Assembly: GCA_041984235.1 (NCBI GenBank)
Contig: JBHIYN010000030.1
Location: forward strand, 1 to 27,705
Direction of reading: 5' to 3'
Length of the DNA: 27,705 bases
Source: JBHIYN01 sp041984235
Lineage (GTDB): Bacteria > Pseudomonadota > Gammaproteobacteria > Ga0077536
The notes below the pieces were generated by a model. It saw nothing but the letters and a program-made list of their open reading frames with translations, was not told where the DNA came from and did not search any database. The number at the start of each line of letters is the position of its first letter. The first letter of the stretch is position 1. The translations under genes were made by a program, and so were the position numbers. Positions 1-8,053 of the stretch are shown here, piece after piece.

Positions 1-1
1 G

Positions 2-2017
2 GTTGTTGACGACGAGTCCTTCACCGTCGCCGAGGGCGGCACCGCCACCGAGGCCGATCTCGACGCCGGCACCTCGCTCCTCGACGGCGACACCGACGCC
101 GATCTGCCGAACGACACCCTGACCGTCAATACCACCCCGGTCGCCGGCCCGGCCCACGGCGCCCTGACCCTCAACGCCAACGGCACCTTCACCTACGTCC
201 ACGACGGCAGCGAGAATTTCTCCGACAGCTTCACCTACGAGCTCCTGGACGCCGACGGCGGGGTCAGCGACACCGGCACCGTCACCATCACCGTCACCCC
301 GGTCAACGACAACGACCCCGTCGCCGACGACGAGTCCTTCACCGTCGCCGAGGGCGGCACCGCCACCGAGGCCGATCTCGACGCCGGCACCTCGCTCCTC
401 GACGGCGACACCGACGCCGATCTGCCCAATGACACCCTGACCGTCAACACCACCCCGGTCGCCGGGCCGGCGCACGGCGCCCTGACCCTCAACGCCAACG
501 GCACCTTCACCTATGTCCACGACGGCAGCGAGAACTTCTCCGACAGCTTCACCTACCAGGTGGTCGACGCGGACGGCGGCATCGCGGATACCGGCGCTGT
601 CACCATCACGATTACGCCCGTGCTCGACAGCGACCCGGTCGCCGACGACGAGTCCTTCACCGTCGCCGAGGGCGGCACCGCCACCGAGGCCGATCTCGAT
701 GCCGGCACCTCGCTCCTCGACGGCGACACCGACGCCGATCTCCCTTTCGACACCCTGACCGTCAACACCACACCGGTCGCCGGTCCGGCCCACGGCAGCC
801 TGACCCTGAACGCCGACGGCACCTTCACCTACGTCCATGACGGCAGCGAGAACTTCTCCGACAGCTTTGTCTACGAACTCCGCGATGCCGACGGCGGCGT
901 CACCGACACCGGCACCGTCAGCATCACCGTCAACCCGGTCAGTGACAACGATCCGGTGATCGTCTCCAACGGCGGCTCGGATTCCGCGTCCATCGCCCTC
1001 GATGCCGACCAGGCCGTGGTGACGACCGTTCTCGCCACCGATCCCGACGGCGATACCATCACCTATGCCATCAGCGGCGGCGCCGACGCCGCCCGCTTCC
1101 GTATCGACGCCACCAGCGGCGTCCTCTCCCTGCGCGATCCGGGCGTGCCCGGCACGTTCGTGGTCGAGGTCAGCGCCACGGACAGCAGCGGGGCGAGCGA
1201 CGTTCAGCGCCTCACCGTCGCCGCGGCCGGCACTTCCGATTCCCCGGCCGCGGCCGCCGCCGCCGCGTCACCGCCCCCTCCGGCGCCCGCGCCGGCGGCA
1301 CCGGAAACCACGCCGGCCGACAGCGATGCCGCCGAGGATGCCGAGGCGGCCCCCGCAGAAGCCGCCGCGGCCGCGGCCGACAGCGCGGCTCCGGCCTCAC
1401 CCGTCAGCCCGGTCGCGGCCTTTGCCCCTCCGCCGCAGACGGCAGTGGCGGGCGACGTGCGCGACGCCGGGGACGAGTTCGGGCGCGGTGAGCGCGCCGC
1501 GCCCGAGCGTCCCGACCGGCCGACCCGGGCACAGGCCGGGAGCGATGCCGAGGCCGAGGCCGGAACCTCGCCCACGCCCGTTCTGGAGACCAGCGTGGCC
1601 GCGCCGACCCTCAGCCTGGACACCGAAACGGTGCTCGAATCGATGGCACTGGAGATCGACCTCGCGACGGCCGATATGGTCGAGAGAGTCGACCAGGCGG
1701 TACAGGCAGAGATCACCATCCGGCGCGCCAGCGAAGTCGTGGGCGTGGTCGCGGTCACCGGCATCATGAACCTCATACTCAAGGCCGGCGGCCTGCTCGC
1801 TGCAACCATGGCCTCGCTGCCGCTGTGGCGCTGGATGGACCCGATTCCGGTACTCGCCTCGCACCGCAGCAGCCAGGAGAAGTTCCGCTCCGCCATCGCC
1901 GAAGGTGCCCAGTACGAGAAACGGCTGGACCGCATCCTCGACAAGCCGGACGAGACAGCCAAGGACGCGGACCAGGCAGATGCCGCGGAAACCACCAGCG
2001 ACGACGACGAGGACTGA
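2..2017 (+). CDS. Tandem cadherin-like repeat (VCBS/tandem-95 type) giant envelope protein, C-terminal part
   Basis: The reading frame is open from base 2, so the gene starts upstream of the window and only its last 671 or so residues are seen. Three 106-residue repeats come first. Each carries an acidic, probably calcium-binding DGDTDADLP-type loop and ends in a DADGG..DTGTVTITV strand, as in bacterial cadherin-like/VCBS repeats. A divergent cadherin-like domain follows (about 960-1230), then a long Ala/Pro/Glu linker (about 1235-1420). Near the C-terminus lies a hydrophobic stretch (about 1735-1830, GIMNLILKAGGLLAATM), followed by a charged tail ending in DDDED. Such repeats usually belong to adhesins or biofilm proteins. 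The C-terminal hydrophobic segment suggests inner-membrane anchoring rather than release. The stop lies 6 bp before the diguanylate cyclase start, so the two genes are probably co-transcribed. Family class is confident; the function is inferred. Confidence 0.85.
   Translation, partial: VVDDESFTVAEGGTATEADLDAGTSLLDGDTDADLPNDTLTVNTTPVAGPAHGALTLNANGTFTYVHDGSENFSDSFTYELLDADGGVSDTGTVTITVTPVNDNDPVADDESFTVAEGGTATEADLDAGTSLLDGDTDADLPNDTLTVNTTPVAGPAHGALTLNANGTFTYVHDGSENFSDSFTYQVVDADGGIADTGAVTITITPVLDSDPVADDESFTVAEGGTATEADLDAGTSLLDGDTDADLPFDTLTVNTTPVAGPAHGSLTLNADGTFTYVHDGSENFSDSFVYELRDADGGVTDTGTVSITVNPVSDNDPVIVSNGGSDSASIALDADQAVVTTVLATDPDGDTITYAISGGADAARFRIDATSGVLSLRDPGVPGTFVVEVSATDSSGASDVQRLTVAAAGTSDSPAAAAAAASPPPPAPAPAAPETTPADSDAAEDAEAAPAEAAAAAADSAAPASPVSPVAAFAPPPQTAVAGDVRDAGDEFGRGERAAPERPDRPTRAQAGSDAEAEAGTSPTPVLETSVAAPTLSLDTETVLESMALEIDLATADMVERVDQAVQAEITIRRASEVVGVVAVTGIMNLILKAGGLLAATMASLPLWRWMDPIPVLASHRSSQEKFRSAIAEGAQYEKRLDRILDKPDETAKDADQADAAETTSDDDED
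8..961 (+). repeat. Three tandem 318-bp coding repeats
   Basis: The copies begin at 8, 326 and 644, each at the same GACGACGAGTCCTTCACC sequence, which gives an exact period of 318 bp (106 codons). The first 100 or so bases of copies 1 and 2 are identical, while the 3' ends of the copies diverge. The array runs out of the window on the left, so the total copy number is unknown. The repeats encode the cadherin-like domains of the surface protein. Confidence 0.92.
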
Positions 2018-2023
2018 TCGAGA

Positions 2024-3550
2024 ATGCGCCGCGCCAATCCTTCGCTCCGGATCAGTGCCGCAATCGCGCTCATGTCGGTCAGCGTGCTGATGGTTGCCGA
2101 CATCCTCGGCCTGATTCCGGACAACTCCGAGCTGGTGATCCGCGAGCGCAGCGAGGTCATCGAAGAGATCGGCCGCACCGTGCAGAAGTACGTGCTGCGC
2201 GATGAGCCCGCACTGATCGCAAGCGCCCTGCGGCGACTGGTGCGCTCGAACCGCGAAGTGATCGGCGCCTACGTCGAAGACACGAATGGCAAGATACTGG
2301 CGCACATCGGGAACATCGAGCCGGCACAGGCACTGGCCGACGACGCCTCGCCCAATTACACCGTGCTGTCGGTCAACTCGGTGCGCGGCCACTGGGGTGA
2401 CGTTGCCATCGCCTTTCGCGCCATCGGCGGATCGTCGATCAGCGGCGCCCTGCGCCACCCGGTAGTGCGCCTTGCCATCTTCCTCGGTTTGGCCGGTTTT
2501 CTGGTCTACGAGTTCTACCTGCGTCGCGTGCTGCGCCACCTCGACCCCACCGCGGTCATGCCCGAGCGCGTGCGCACGATCATGGATGCGCTTGCCGAAG
2601 GTGTCGTTCTGATCGATGAGAAAGGGCAGATCGTGATGACCAACATCGCCTTCGCCCAGACCGTCAACATCGACGTTCGCGAGATCCCGGGGCGCGACCT
2701 GTCGGTGTTCGACTGGGGCTATCCGGGCGACGCCGAGCTCATTCGTCCGCCGTGGGAAGCAACGGTGGAGAATGGCGTGGCGCATGAGAGCGTGCTGATA
2801 ACGCTGACCGTACCAAGTCGCGGGCGACGCTATTTCTCGCTCTACGTGGCGCCGATCATGGACGACGCCGGCAACGTCCGCGGCGCACTGGCGACGTTCG
2901 ACGATCAGACCGAGATCGTGCAGAAGAACAACGAGCTGCGCAAAGCCCTCAAGACCCTGAGCGAGCAACAGGCCCGCATCGAGAAGCAAAACGAGGAGCT
3001 GACCCTGCTCGCGACCCGGGATCCGCTGACCGGCTGCCTCAACCGGCGCGCCTTCTTCGACATCTTCGACCGCGAGTTCGTCGCCTCACGCAAGCGCTTC
3101 CGCGCGCTCGCGTGCATCATGTGCGACATCGACCACTTCAAAGGCATCAACGACAACTTCGGTCACTCGACCGGCGACAAGGTGATCAAGGCGATGGCCG
3201 AGGCCGTCAAGCAGACCGTGCGCGAGAACGATCACGTGTGCCGCTACGGTGGTGAGGAGTTCTGCGTCCTGCTGCCGGGCATCGATGCCGCCGCTGCCGC
3301 CCAGATCGCCGAGCGCGTGCGTACCGAGGTCGAGGCGCGGGTCGCCGCAGAAACCGGCCTGGCCGGACAGCGCGAGGTCACCGCGAGCTTCGGGGTCAGC
3401 GATCTCGGTAACGGCGCCGCCGACCTCGCCGGCCTCATCGACCAGGCCGACGGCGCGCTCTACGAGTCCAAGGAAGCCGGTCGTAACCGCGTTACCGTGT
3501 TCCGCGCAGCGCCTGCCGGCGAAACGGCCCCGAGCGCGGCCAACGCCTGA
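2024..3550 (+). CDS. Membrane-bound PAS-GGDEF diguanylate cyclase
   Basis: This 508-aa protein should make cyclic-di-GMP from two GTP. Residues 10-31 form a first membrane segment. A periplasmic sensor-like region (about 35-145) follows, then a second membrane segment (about 148-167), a PAS-like domain (about 183-295), a coiled-coil linker (about 297-328) and a GGDEF domain (about 329-495). The active-site motif is GGEEF at 409-413. An intact inhibitory I-site, RxxD (R400-D403), sits five residues upstream, so product feedback inhibition is expected. No EAL domain is present. The ATG lies 6 bp after the stop of the repeat protein, and a GAGGA Shine-Dalgarno lies within the end of that gene. 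The pairing suggests that the repeat protein and local c-di-GMP production act together in attachment or biofilm formation. Confidence 0.93.
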   Translation: MRRANPSLRISAAIALMSVSVLMVADILGLIPDNSELVIRERSEVIEEIGRTVQKYVLRDEPALIASALRRLVRSNREVIGAYVEDTNGKILAHIGNIEPAQALADDASPNYTVLSVNSVRGHWGDVAIAFRAIGGSSISGALRHPVVRLAIFLGLAGFLVYEFYLRRVLRHLDPTAVMPERVRTIMDALAEGVVLIDEKGQIVMTNIAFAQTVNIDVREIPGRDLSVFDWGYPGDAELIRPPWEATVENGVAHESVLITLTVPSRGRRYFSLYVAPIMDDAGNVRGALATFDDQTEIVQKNNELRKALKTLSEQQARIEKQNEELTLLATRDPLTGCLNRRAFFDIFDREFVASRKRFRALACIMCDIDHFKGINDNFGHSTGDKVIKAMAEAVKQTVRENDHVCRYGGEEFCVLLPGIDAAAAAQIAERVRTEVEARVAAETGLAGQREVTASFGVSDLGNGAADLAGLIDQADGALYESKEAGRNRVTVFRAAPAGETAPSAANA

Positions 3551-3554
3551 CGCG

Positions 3555-4049
3555 TTACGCCCCGCCGACCACGGCGCGCCCGGTCCAGGCGATGTCGGGA
3601 AAGCACTCCACGCCGTCGGCCAGGAACTCGCCCTCGACGTCCGGGCACACGCAGTCGCGCCGCACGATACGCCAGGCGCCCCCTTCCAGCGCGAGGTGAT
3701 CGTGGTAGGAGCCGCGCACCAGCCAGCGCGACAGGCTGCCGTCCTCGCGCCGCTGCAGGTGCGTGGCGGTGACCCGCGCGGTGGCAAACGCGGTGGTCGC
3801 CTGTGCCTCGACCATGGGCGCCGCGATCAGGTGCCCGGTCCAGTAGCACTTGTCGAGAAATCCGCGGAAGTGCTGCGCTGCCGCGTCTCCACGACAGGAG
3901 AACGTGTGCGGGCCGACCACGTAGTCGAGGGTGGCGTCCGGCGTAAAGACGTCGGCGAGCAGGTCAAAGCGCTTCTCGTCGATGGCGCGCGCATAGATGG
4001 CGTAGACCTGCGTGATCGCGGCCAGGGTTTCGGGAGCGGCATGCGTCAT
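3555..4049 (-). CDS. SnoaL-like / NTF2-fold protein
   Basis: This 164-aa protein has the SnoaL-like layout. An N-terminal helix (ITQVYAIYARAIDEKRFDLLADVFTPDATLDY) is followed by a curved sheet with the pattern AHLIAAPMVE...ATARVTATH...VRGSYHDHLALEGGAWRI in abbreviated form. Members act as small isomerases, dehydratases or ring-hydroxylating dioxygenase beta-subunit relatives; the exact reaction cannot be told. The start is well supported by an AAGGAGG Shine-Dalgarno about 7 bp upstream. It is convergent with the diguanylate cyclase, 4 bp apart, and lies 36 bp downstream of the amidase on the same strand, so the two probably form an operon. Confidence 0.8.
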   Translation of the reverse strand: MTHAAPETLAAITQVYAIYARAIDEKRFDLLADVFTPDATLDYVVGPHTFSCRGDAAAQHFRGFLDKCYWTGHLIAAPMVEAQATTAFATARVTATHLQRREDGSLSRWLVRGSYHDHLALEGGAWRIVRRDCVCPDVEGEFLADGVECFPDIAWTGRAVVGGA

Positions 4050-4085
4050 CGGTGCATCCTCCTTGCTGTCGGGATCGTGATGCGA

Positions 4086-5525
4086 TCAGGGATCGGCACA
4101 CACGGCCGGCTTGCGGCCATGCCAGGGCTGCGCCTGCTCGAGCTGCGCAGCGAGACGGATCAGCACGTCCTCCTCGCCCATCCGCGCGGTGAAGTGCAGT
4201 CCGATCGGCAGCCCGCCTTCACTCATCGCCAGCGGCAGTGACACGGCGGGCTGGCCGGTCGCGTTGGTGAGATAGGTGTAGGGCGAGAACTCGGCCATGC
4301 GCCGCCGCAGCTCGATCGGATCGCCGCTGTAGACAAGCTGGCCCAGCGGCACCGGCGGCTTGCCAAGCGTCGTGGTCAGCCACAGGTCGCGCTGCTCGTA
4401 GAAGCGCGACAGCGCGCGTACCTCGCGCTGCACGTCCTGCATCGCGAGCAGGTAGTCGCTGGCCGAGAGCGCGCGCCCGCGCTCGCGAAACGCCCACACG
4501 CCCGGCTCGAAGTATTCCTCTGCCGGCTCGCGCCCCACGCGCCGCGCCCAGTCCTCCACCATCCACGCGATCAAGGATCCGAGCAGGGTGGTGAAGTTCG
4601 TCCACAGCGCCATGGCATCGAACTCGGGCGCCGCCTCGATCACGTCGTGGCCGAGTGATTCGCACAGTCTTGCTGCGTCCTCGATGGCCCGCACACACTC
4701 GGGATCGAGGGGATCGCCGAGCGGGGTAACGGTGGAATAACCGATGCGCAGGCGGCCCGGGTCACGGCCGACCTCCTCCGCATAGGGTCGCCGCGGCGCG
4801 GCGGCCACGTAAGGCTCGCCGCTCACCGGGCCGGCCACCGCGTCGAGCAGGGTCGCGGTATCGCGCACGCTGCGCGTCAGGGCGTGCTCAACGAAGAAGC
4901 CGGCGAGGATGTCGCCGTAGTGCGGCGCGAGAGTGGTGCGGCCGCGGCTCGGCTTGAGCCCGACCAGGCCGCAGGCCGAGGCCGGGATCCGGATCGAGCC
5001 GCCGACGTCGTTGCCGTGCGCCACCGGGACCACGCGCGCGGCAACCGCGGCGCCGGCACCCCCGCTGGAGCCGCCGGGCGTACGCGTGGTGTCCCACGGA
5101 TTGTGCGTCGGCCCGAAGAACTGCGGCTCGGTGGTGGCGCCGATGGCCAGCTCCGGCAGGTTGGTCTTGCCGATGGTGACCAGGCCGGCGGCGCAGAAGC
5201 GCCGGTAGAGCGCCGCGTCCTCGCGCGGCAGGTAGCCTTCGAGAAAGCGGCTGCCCTCGTAGAACGGCACGCCGGCGATCTCGGCAGCGAAATCCTTCAT
5301 CAGAAACGGTACGCCACGGAAAGGTCCGTCCGGCAGGCTTCCACGCGCGCGCTCGCGCGCCTGCTCGAACATCTCGATGATGATGGCATTCAGCGCGCCG
5401 TTGACCGACTCCGCGCGACGGATGGCTTCGTCGACCAGCTCGAGCGGACTGACCTCGCCGTCGCGCACCAGCGCGGCCAGCGCGGTGGCATCGCAGTCGC
5501 CGTAGGCCGCGGCGATTGAACTCAT
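4086..5525 (-). CDS. Amidase-signature family hydrolase
   Basis: This 479-aa enzyme is of normal length for the amidase signature family, which hydrolyses amide bonds with a Ser-cisSer-Lys triad. The triad is visible as K77 (in PFLMKDF), S153 (in GGSSGG) and the nucleophile S177 (in GGSIRIPA), with the usual 24-residue spacing between the two serines. No signal peptide is seen, so it is probably cytoplasmic. The substrate is unknown; relatives act on aryl amides, carbamates, 6-aminohexanoate dimers or glutamyl-tRNA. The lack of neighbouring gatB or gatC argues against a GatA role. It probably shares a transcript with the SnoaL-like gene downstream and is divergent from the MATE gene. Confidence 0.9.
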   Translation of the reverse strand: MSSIAAAYGDCDATALAALVRDGEVSPLELVDEAIRRAESVNGALNAIIIEMFEQARERARGSLPDGPFRGVPFLMKDFAAEIAGVPFYEGSRFLEGYLPREDAALYRRFCAAGLVTIGKTNLPELAIGATTEPQFFGPTHNPWDTTRTPGGSSGGAGAAVAARVVPVAHGNDVGGSIRIPASACGLVGLKPSRGRTTLAPHYGDILAGFFVEHALTRSVRDTATLLDAVAGPVSGEPYVAAAPRRPYAEEVGRDPGRLRIGYSTVTPLGDPLDPECVRAIEDAARLCESLGHDVIEAAPEFDAMALWTNFTTLLGSLIAWMVEDWARRVGREPAEEYFEPGVWAFRERGRALSASDYLLAMQDVQREVRALSRFYEQRDLWLTTTLGKPPVPLGQLVYSGDPIELRRRMAEFSPYTYLTNATGQPAVSLPLAMSEGGLPIGLHFTARMGEEDVLIRLAAQLEQAQPWHGRKPAVCADP

Positions 5526-5645
5526 CGGCTGCTCTCTCCCACTTGAAACGAGCGGCGGCCCGGCGACCGCGCGCAGCCAGTGTACATGGTGCCGACGCCC
5601 GCTCGCGATGGCGGCCCGCTCGCGCCCTGCAATCCGCTATAGAAT

Positions 5646-7034
5646 GTGACTCGCCGCACCCGTGCCGCCCACCGGCGCGCCGCCATCGAAGTCCCGCCCT
5701 TGCTCGACCGACAACGCCTCAACCGGATCCTGACGCTCGCCCTGCCGATCATGGGCGGCATGGTGTCGCAGAACATCCTCAACCTGGTCGACACCGCCAT
5801 GGTGAGCCGGCTGGATGACAGCAACGCGGCACTCGCCGCGGTCGGCTACGGCGGCTTCATGCTGTTCTTCGCCCAGTCGGCGATCCTCGGACTGTCGACC
5901 GGCGTGCAGGCCACCGCCTCGCGCCGCAAGGGCCAGGGTCGGCTGACTGAAACCGCGTACTTTCTCAACGCAGCGCTGATCATCGTGCTGTGCACGGCAC
6001 CGTTACTGAGTGCCCTGCTGATCGGGATCGCGCCGCACGTCTACCCGTTCGTCAACGAAGACCCGGCGGTGCTCGAGCTCGGCATCCCCTACCTGCAGAT
6101 CCGGGCGCTCGGTATCGTCTTCGTGGCGATGAACTTCTCGTTTCGCGGTTACTGGAACGCGGTCGACCTGACCCGCCTCTACATGACCACCCTGGTTTCC
6201 ATGCACGTGCTCAATATCGTGCTCAACTACATCCTCATATTCGGAAACTTCGGCGCGCCGGCGCTCGGCGTGCGCGGCGCCGCGATTGCCTCGGTCGCTG
6301 CCTTCGGCTTCGGCACCACGGTCTACGTCCTGTTCGGCCTGCGCTACGCGCGCGAGCACGGCTTCATGCGCGCCCTGCCGGTGCGCGAGGACGTACGGCG
6401 CCTGGTGCAGCTCTCGGTGCCGGCCGGCATCCAGCAGACCTTCTTCTCGGCCGGATTTCTCACCATGTTCTGGATCATCGGGCGTATCGGTACGGCCGAG
6501 GTGGCGGGTGCCAACGTGCTGATGAACGTCATGCTGGTCGCGCTGCTGCCGGGCATGGGCATGGGCCTGGCGGCAGCGACCCTGGTCGGCCAGGCACTCG
6601 GGCGCGGTGAGCCTGAAGACGCGGCGCGCTGGGCCTGGGACGTGGTCAAGGTCGCCGTGATCGGGATGGGCGTGCTGGGCCTGCCGATGGTCATCGCGCC
6701 GGCCGCGGTCATCGGCGCCATCTACGAGCTGGAGCCGGAGACCCTGGCGCTGACCCTGTGGCCACTGCGCCTGGTCGGCCTCAGCATGGTTGCCGAGGCC
6801 GTCGGCGTGGTGCTGCAGAACGCCCTGCTCGGCGCCGGTGACTCGCGCCGGGTGATGCTGGTCGCGGTCAGCGCCCAGTGGCTGCTGTTCCTGCCGCTGG
6901 CGTGGCTGGCCGGCCCGGTACTGGGCGGCAGCCTGACCGTGATCTGGCTGCTGCAGGTCGGCTACCGTACGCTGGTCGCGGCGACCTTCGCGGGCTTCTG
7001 GATGCGCCGCAAGTGGGTGCACATCCAGATTTGA
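5646..7034 (+). CDS. MATE family (DinF-like) multidrug/Na+ or H+ antiporter
   Basis: This 462-aa protein has about 12 hydrophobic segments arranged as two homologous halves. It begins with a typical MATE N-terminus (LALPIMGGMVSQNILNLVD) and has an internal repeat start (QLSVPAGIQQTF). MATE proteins export cationic or amphipathic compounds by antiport. The start is uncertain. The longest frame opens at a GTG at 5646 without a convincing Shine-Dalgarno, and a TATAGAAT sequence at 5638-5645 abuts it and could be a -10 element. In that case a later TTG (5700) or ATG (5752) would be the real start. The gene stands alone and is convergent with the intradiol dioxygenase. Confidence 0.9.
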   Translation: MTRRTRAAHRRAAIEVPPLLDRQRLNRILTLALPIMGGMVSQNILNLVDTAMVSRLDDSNAALAAVGYGGFMLFFAQSAILGLSTGVQATASRRKGQGRLTETAYFLNAALIIVLCTAPLLSALLIGIAPHVYPFVNEDPAVLELGIPYLQIRALGIVFVAMNFSFRGYWNAVDLTRLYMTTLVSMHVLNIVLNYILIFGNFGAPALGVRGAAIASVAAFGFGTTVYVLFGLRYAREHGFMRALPVREDVRRLVQLSVPAGIQQTFFSAGFLTMFWIIGRIGTAEVAGANVLMNVMLVALLPGMGMGLAAATLVGQALGRGEPEDAARWAWDVVKVAVIGMGVLGLPMVIAPAAVIGAIYELEPETLALTLWPLRLVGLSMVAEAVGVVLQNALLGAGDSRRVMLVAVSAQWLLFLPLAWLAGPVLGGSLTVIWLLQVGYRTLVAATFAGFWMRRKWVHIQI

Positions 7035-7043
7035 GCGACGATA

Positions 7044-7060
7044 CCGGGCGCCGCGCCCGG
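7044..7060. terminator. GC-rich hairpin between convergent genes
   Basis: CCGGGCG-CCG-CGCCCGG is a perfect 7-bp stem with a 3-nt loop. It lies 10 bp after the MATE stop and 6 bp after the dioxygenase stop on the other strand. No T-tract follows on either strand, so any terminator role is weak or needs a partner factor. Confidence 0.4.
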
Positions 7061-7065
7061 CGACC

Positions 7066-7935
7066 TCAGGCGCGCATCAGCCCGAAGTCGAACTCGAGAT
7101 GCTTGAACGGCGGCGCGATGCCGAAGCGGGCGCCGAGCTCGGCGTCGTCGCAGTTCTCGAAGGTACCGACCAGGCTTTGCTTGGTTGCGAACACGGCGTC
7201 GGAATCGAGGTATTCGTCGCCCTCGACGAAGACATGCGTGGTGAGCGGCTCGTAACCTTCGGCCGAGACCACGAAATGGATGTGCGCCGGGCGAAAAGCA
7301 TGACGGCCGGCGGCCGCGAGCATGCGCCCGACCGGGCCGTCGGTCGGCACCGGGTAGGACACGGGCTGCTCGGTGACGAGCGCGAAGCGGCCATCCTCGT
7401 CGGTGGTGAAACAGCCGCGCAGGTTCCATTCCGGGGCGTCGCTGTCCTGCACGTCGTAGAGGGCATTGGCCGCAGTCTGCCAGACATCCAGCGTAGCGCC
7501 GGCCAGCGGCGCTCCGGCGGCGTCGGTAACGCGGCCGGTGACCAGGCAGACTTCCGCCTCGTCGAGCTTGCGCACGCGGATATCGGCACCGTACGGCTTG
7601 TCCGGCGCACCCGGCACGTAGAACGGCCCGAGCACCGTGGACTCGGTCCCCTTGCCACCCTTGGGATGGTTGATCGCGTCGACCAGCATGGACACCCCCA
7701 GGGTGTCCGAGAGCAGGATGAACTCCTGGCGCTTGTCGTCGCACTTCTGCCCGGTCGCGGTGAGGAACTGGATGGCCTCGAACCACTCCGCCTCGGTCAG
7801 CTCGACGTCCTTCACGAAACCGTGCAGGTGCCGGATCAGGGATTCGAAGATCTGTTGCAGACGCGGTGATGCGGCCTTTGCCGTGTAGGCCTGAACCACC
7901 TCGTCGGTCAGGTTGTCGGCGGTAAAGTCTTTCAC
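7066..7935 (-). CDS. Intradiol ring-cleavage dioxygenase (hydroxyquinol/catechol 1,2-dioxygenase type)
   Basis: This 289-aa protein has an N-terminal helical dimerisation domain (about 1-95) and a C-terminal iron-binding beta domain. The non-haem Fe(III) ligands are visible as Y160 (NALYDVQ), Y194 (PVSYPVPTDGP), H218 and H220 (RPAHIHF). Their spacing matches catechol and hydroxyquinol 1,2-dioxygenases. The TVLGPFYV motif near residues 100-107 resembles the hydroxyquinol/chlorocatechol group more than classical CatA. It would cleave catechol or benzene-1,2,4-triol between the hydroxyls to a muconate or maleylacetate-type product. The start is a GTG preceded by GGGGAG. No catB/catC or maleylacetate reductase gene is nearby, so its pathway partners lie elsewhere. 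Confidence 0.92.
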   Translation of the reverse strand: MKDFTADNLTDEVVQAYTAKAASPRLQQIFESLIRHLHGFVKDVELTEAEWFEAIQFLTATGQKCDDKRQEFILLSDTLGVSMLVDAINHPKGGKGTESTVLGPFYVPGAPDKPYGADIRVRKLDEAEVCLVTGRVTDAAGAPLAGATLDVWQTAANALYDVQDSDAPEWNLRGCFTTDEDGRFALVTEQPVSYPVPTDGPVGRMLAAAGRHAFRPAHIHFVVSAEGYEPLTTHVFVEGDEYLDSDAVFATKQSLVGTFENCDDAELGARFGIAPPFKHLEFDFGLMRA

Positions 7936-8053
7936 GCGAGTTCTCCCCTGCTGGCTGAATGCCGGCGCCAGGCGCGGCGCGCGGGATCGCTATGATGGCA
8001 TAATCGGTTGGTCTTCATGCCATCGCGGCGCGCATGCAGTACAGGTGAAAATC

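Noticed and set aside
7913..8053. 47-residue extension of the first DUF1329 protein
   Set aside because: It would overlap the divergent dioxygenase start and bury the signal peptide that begins at 8054.
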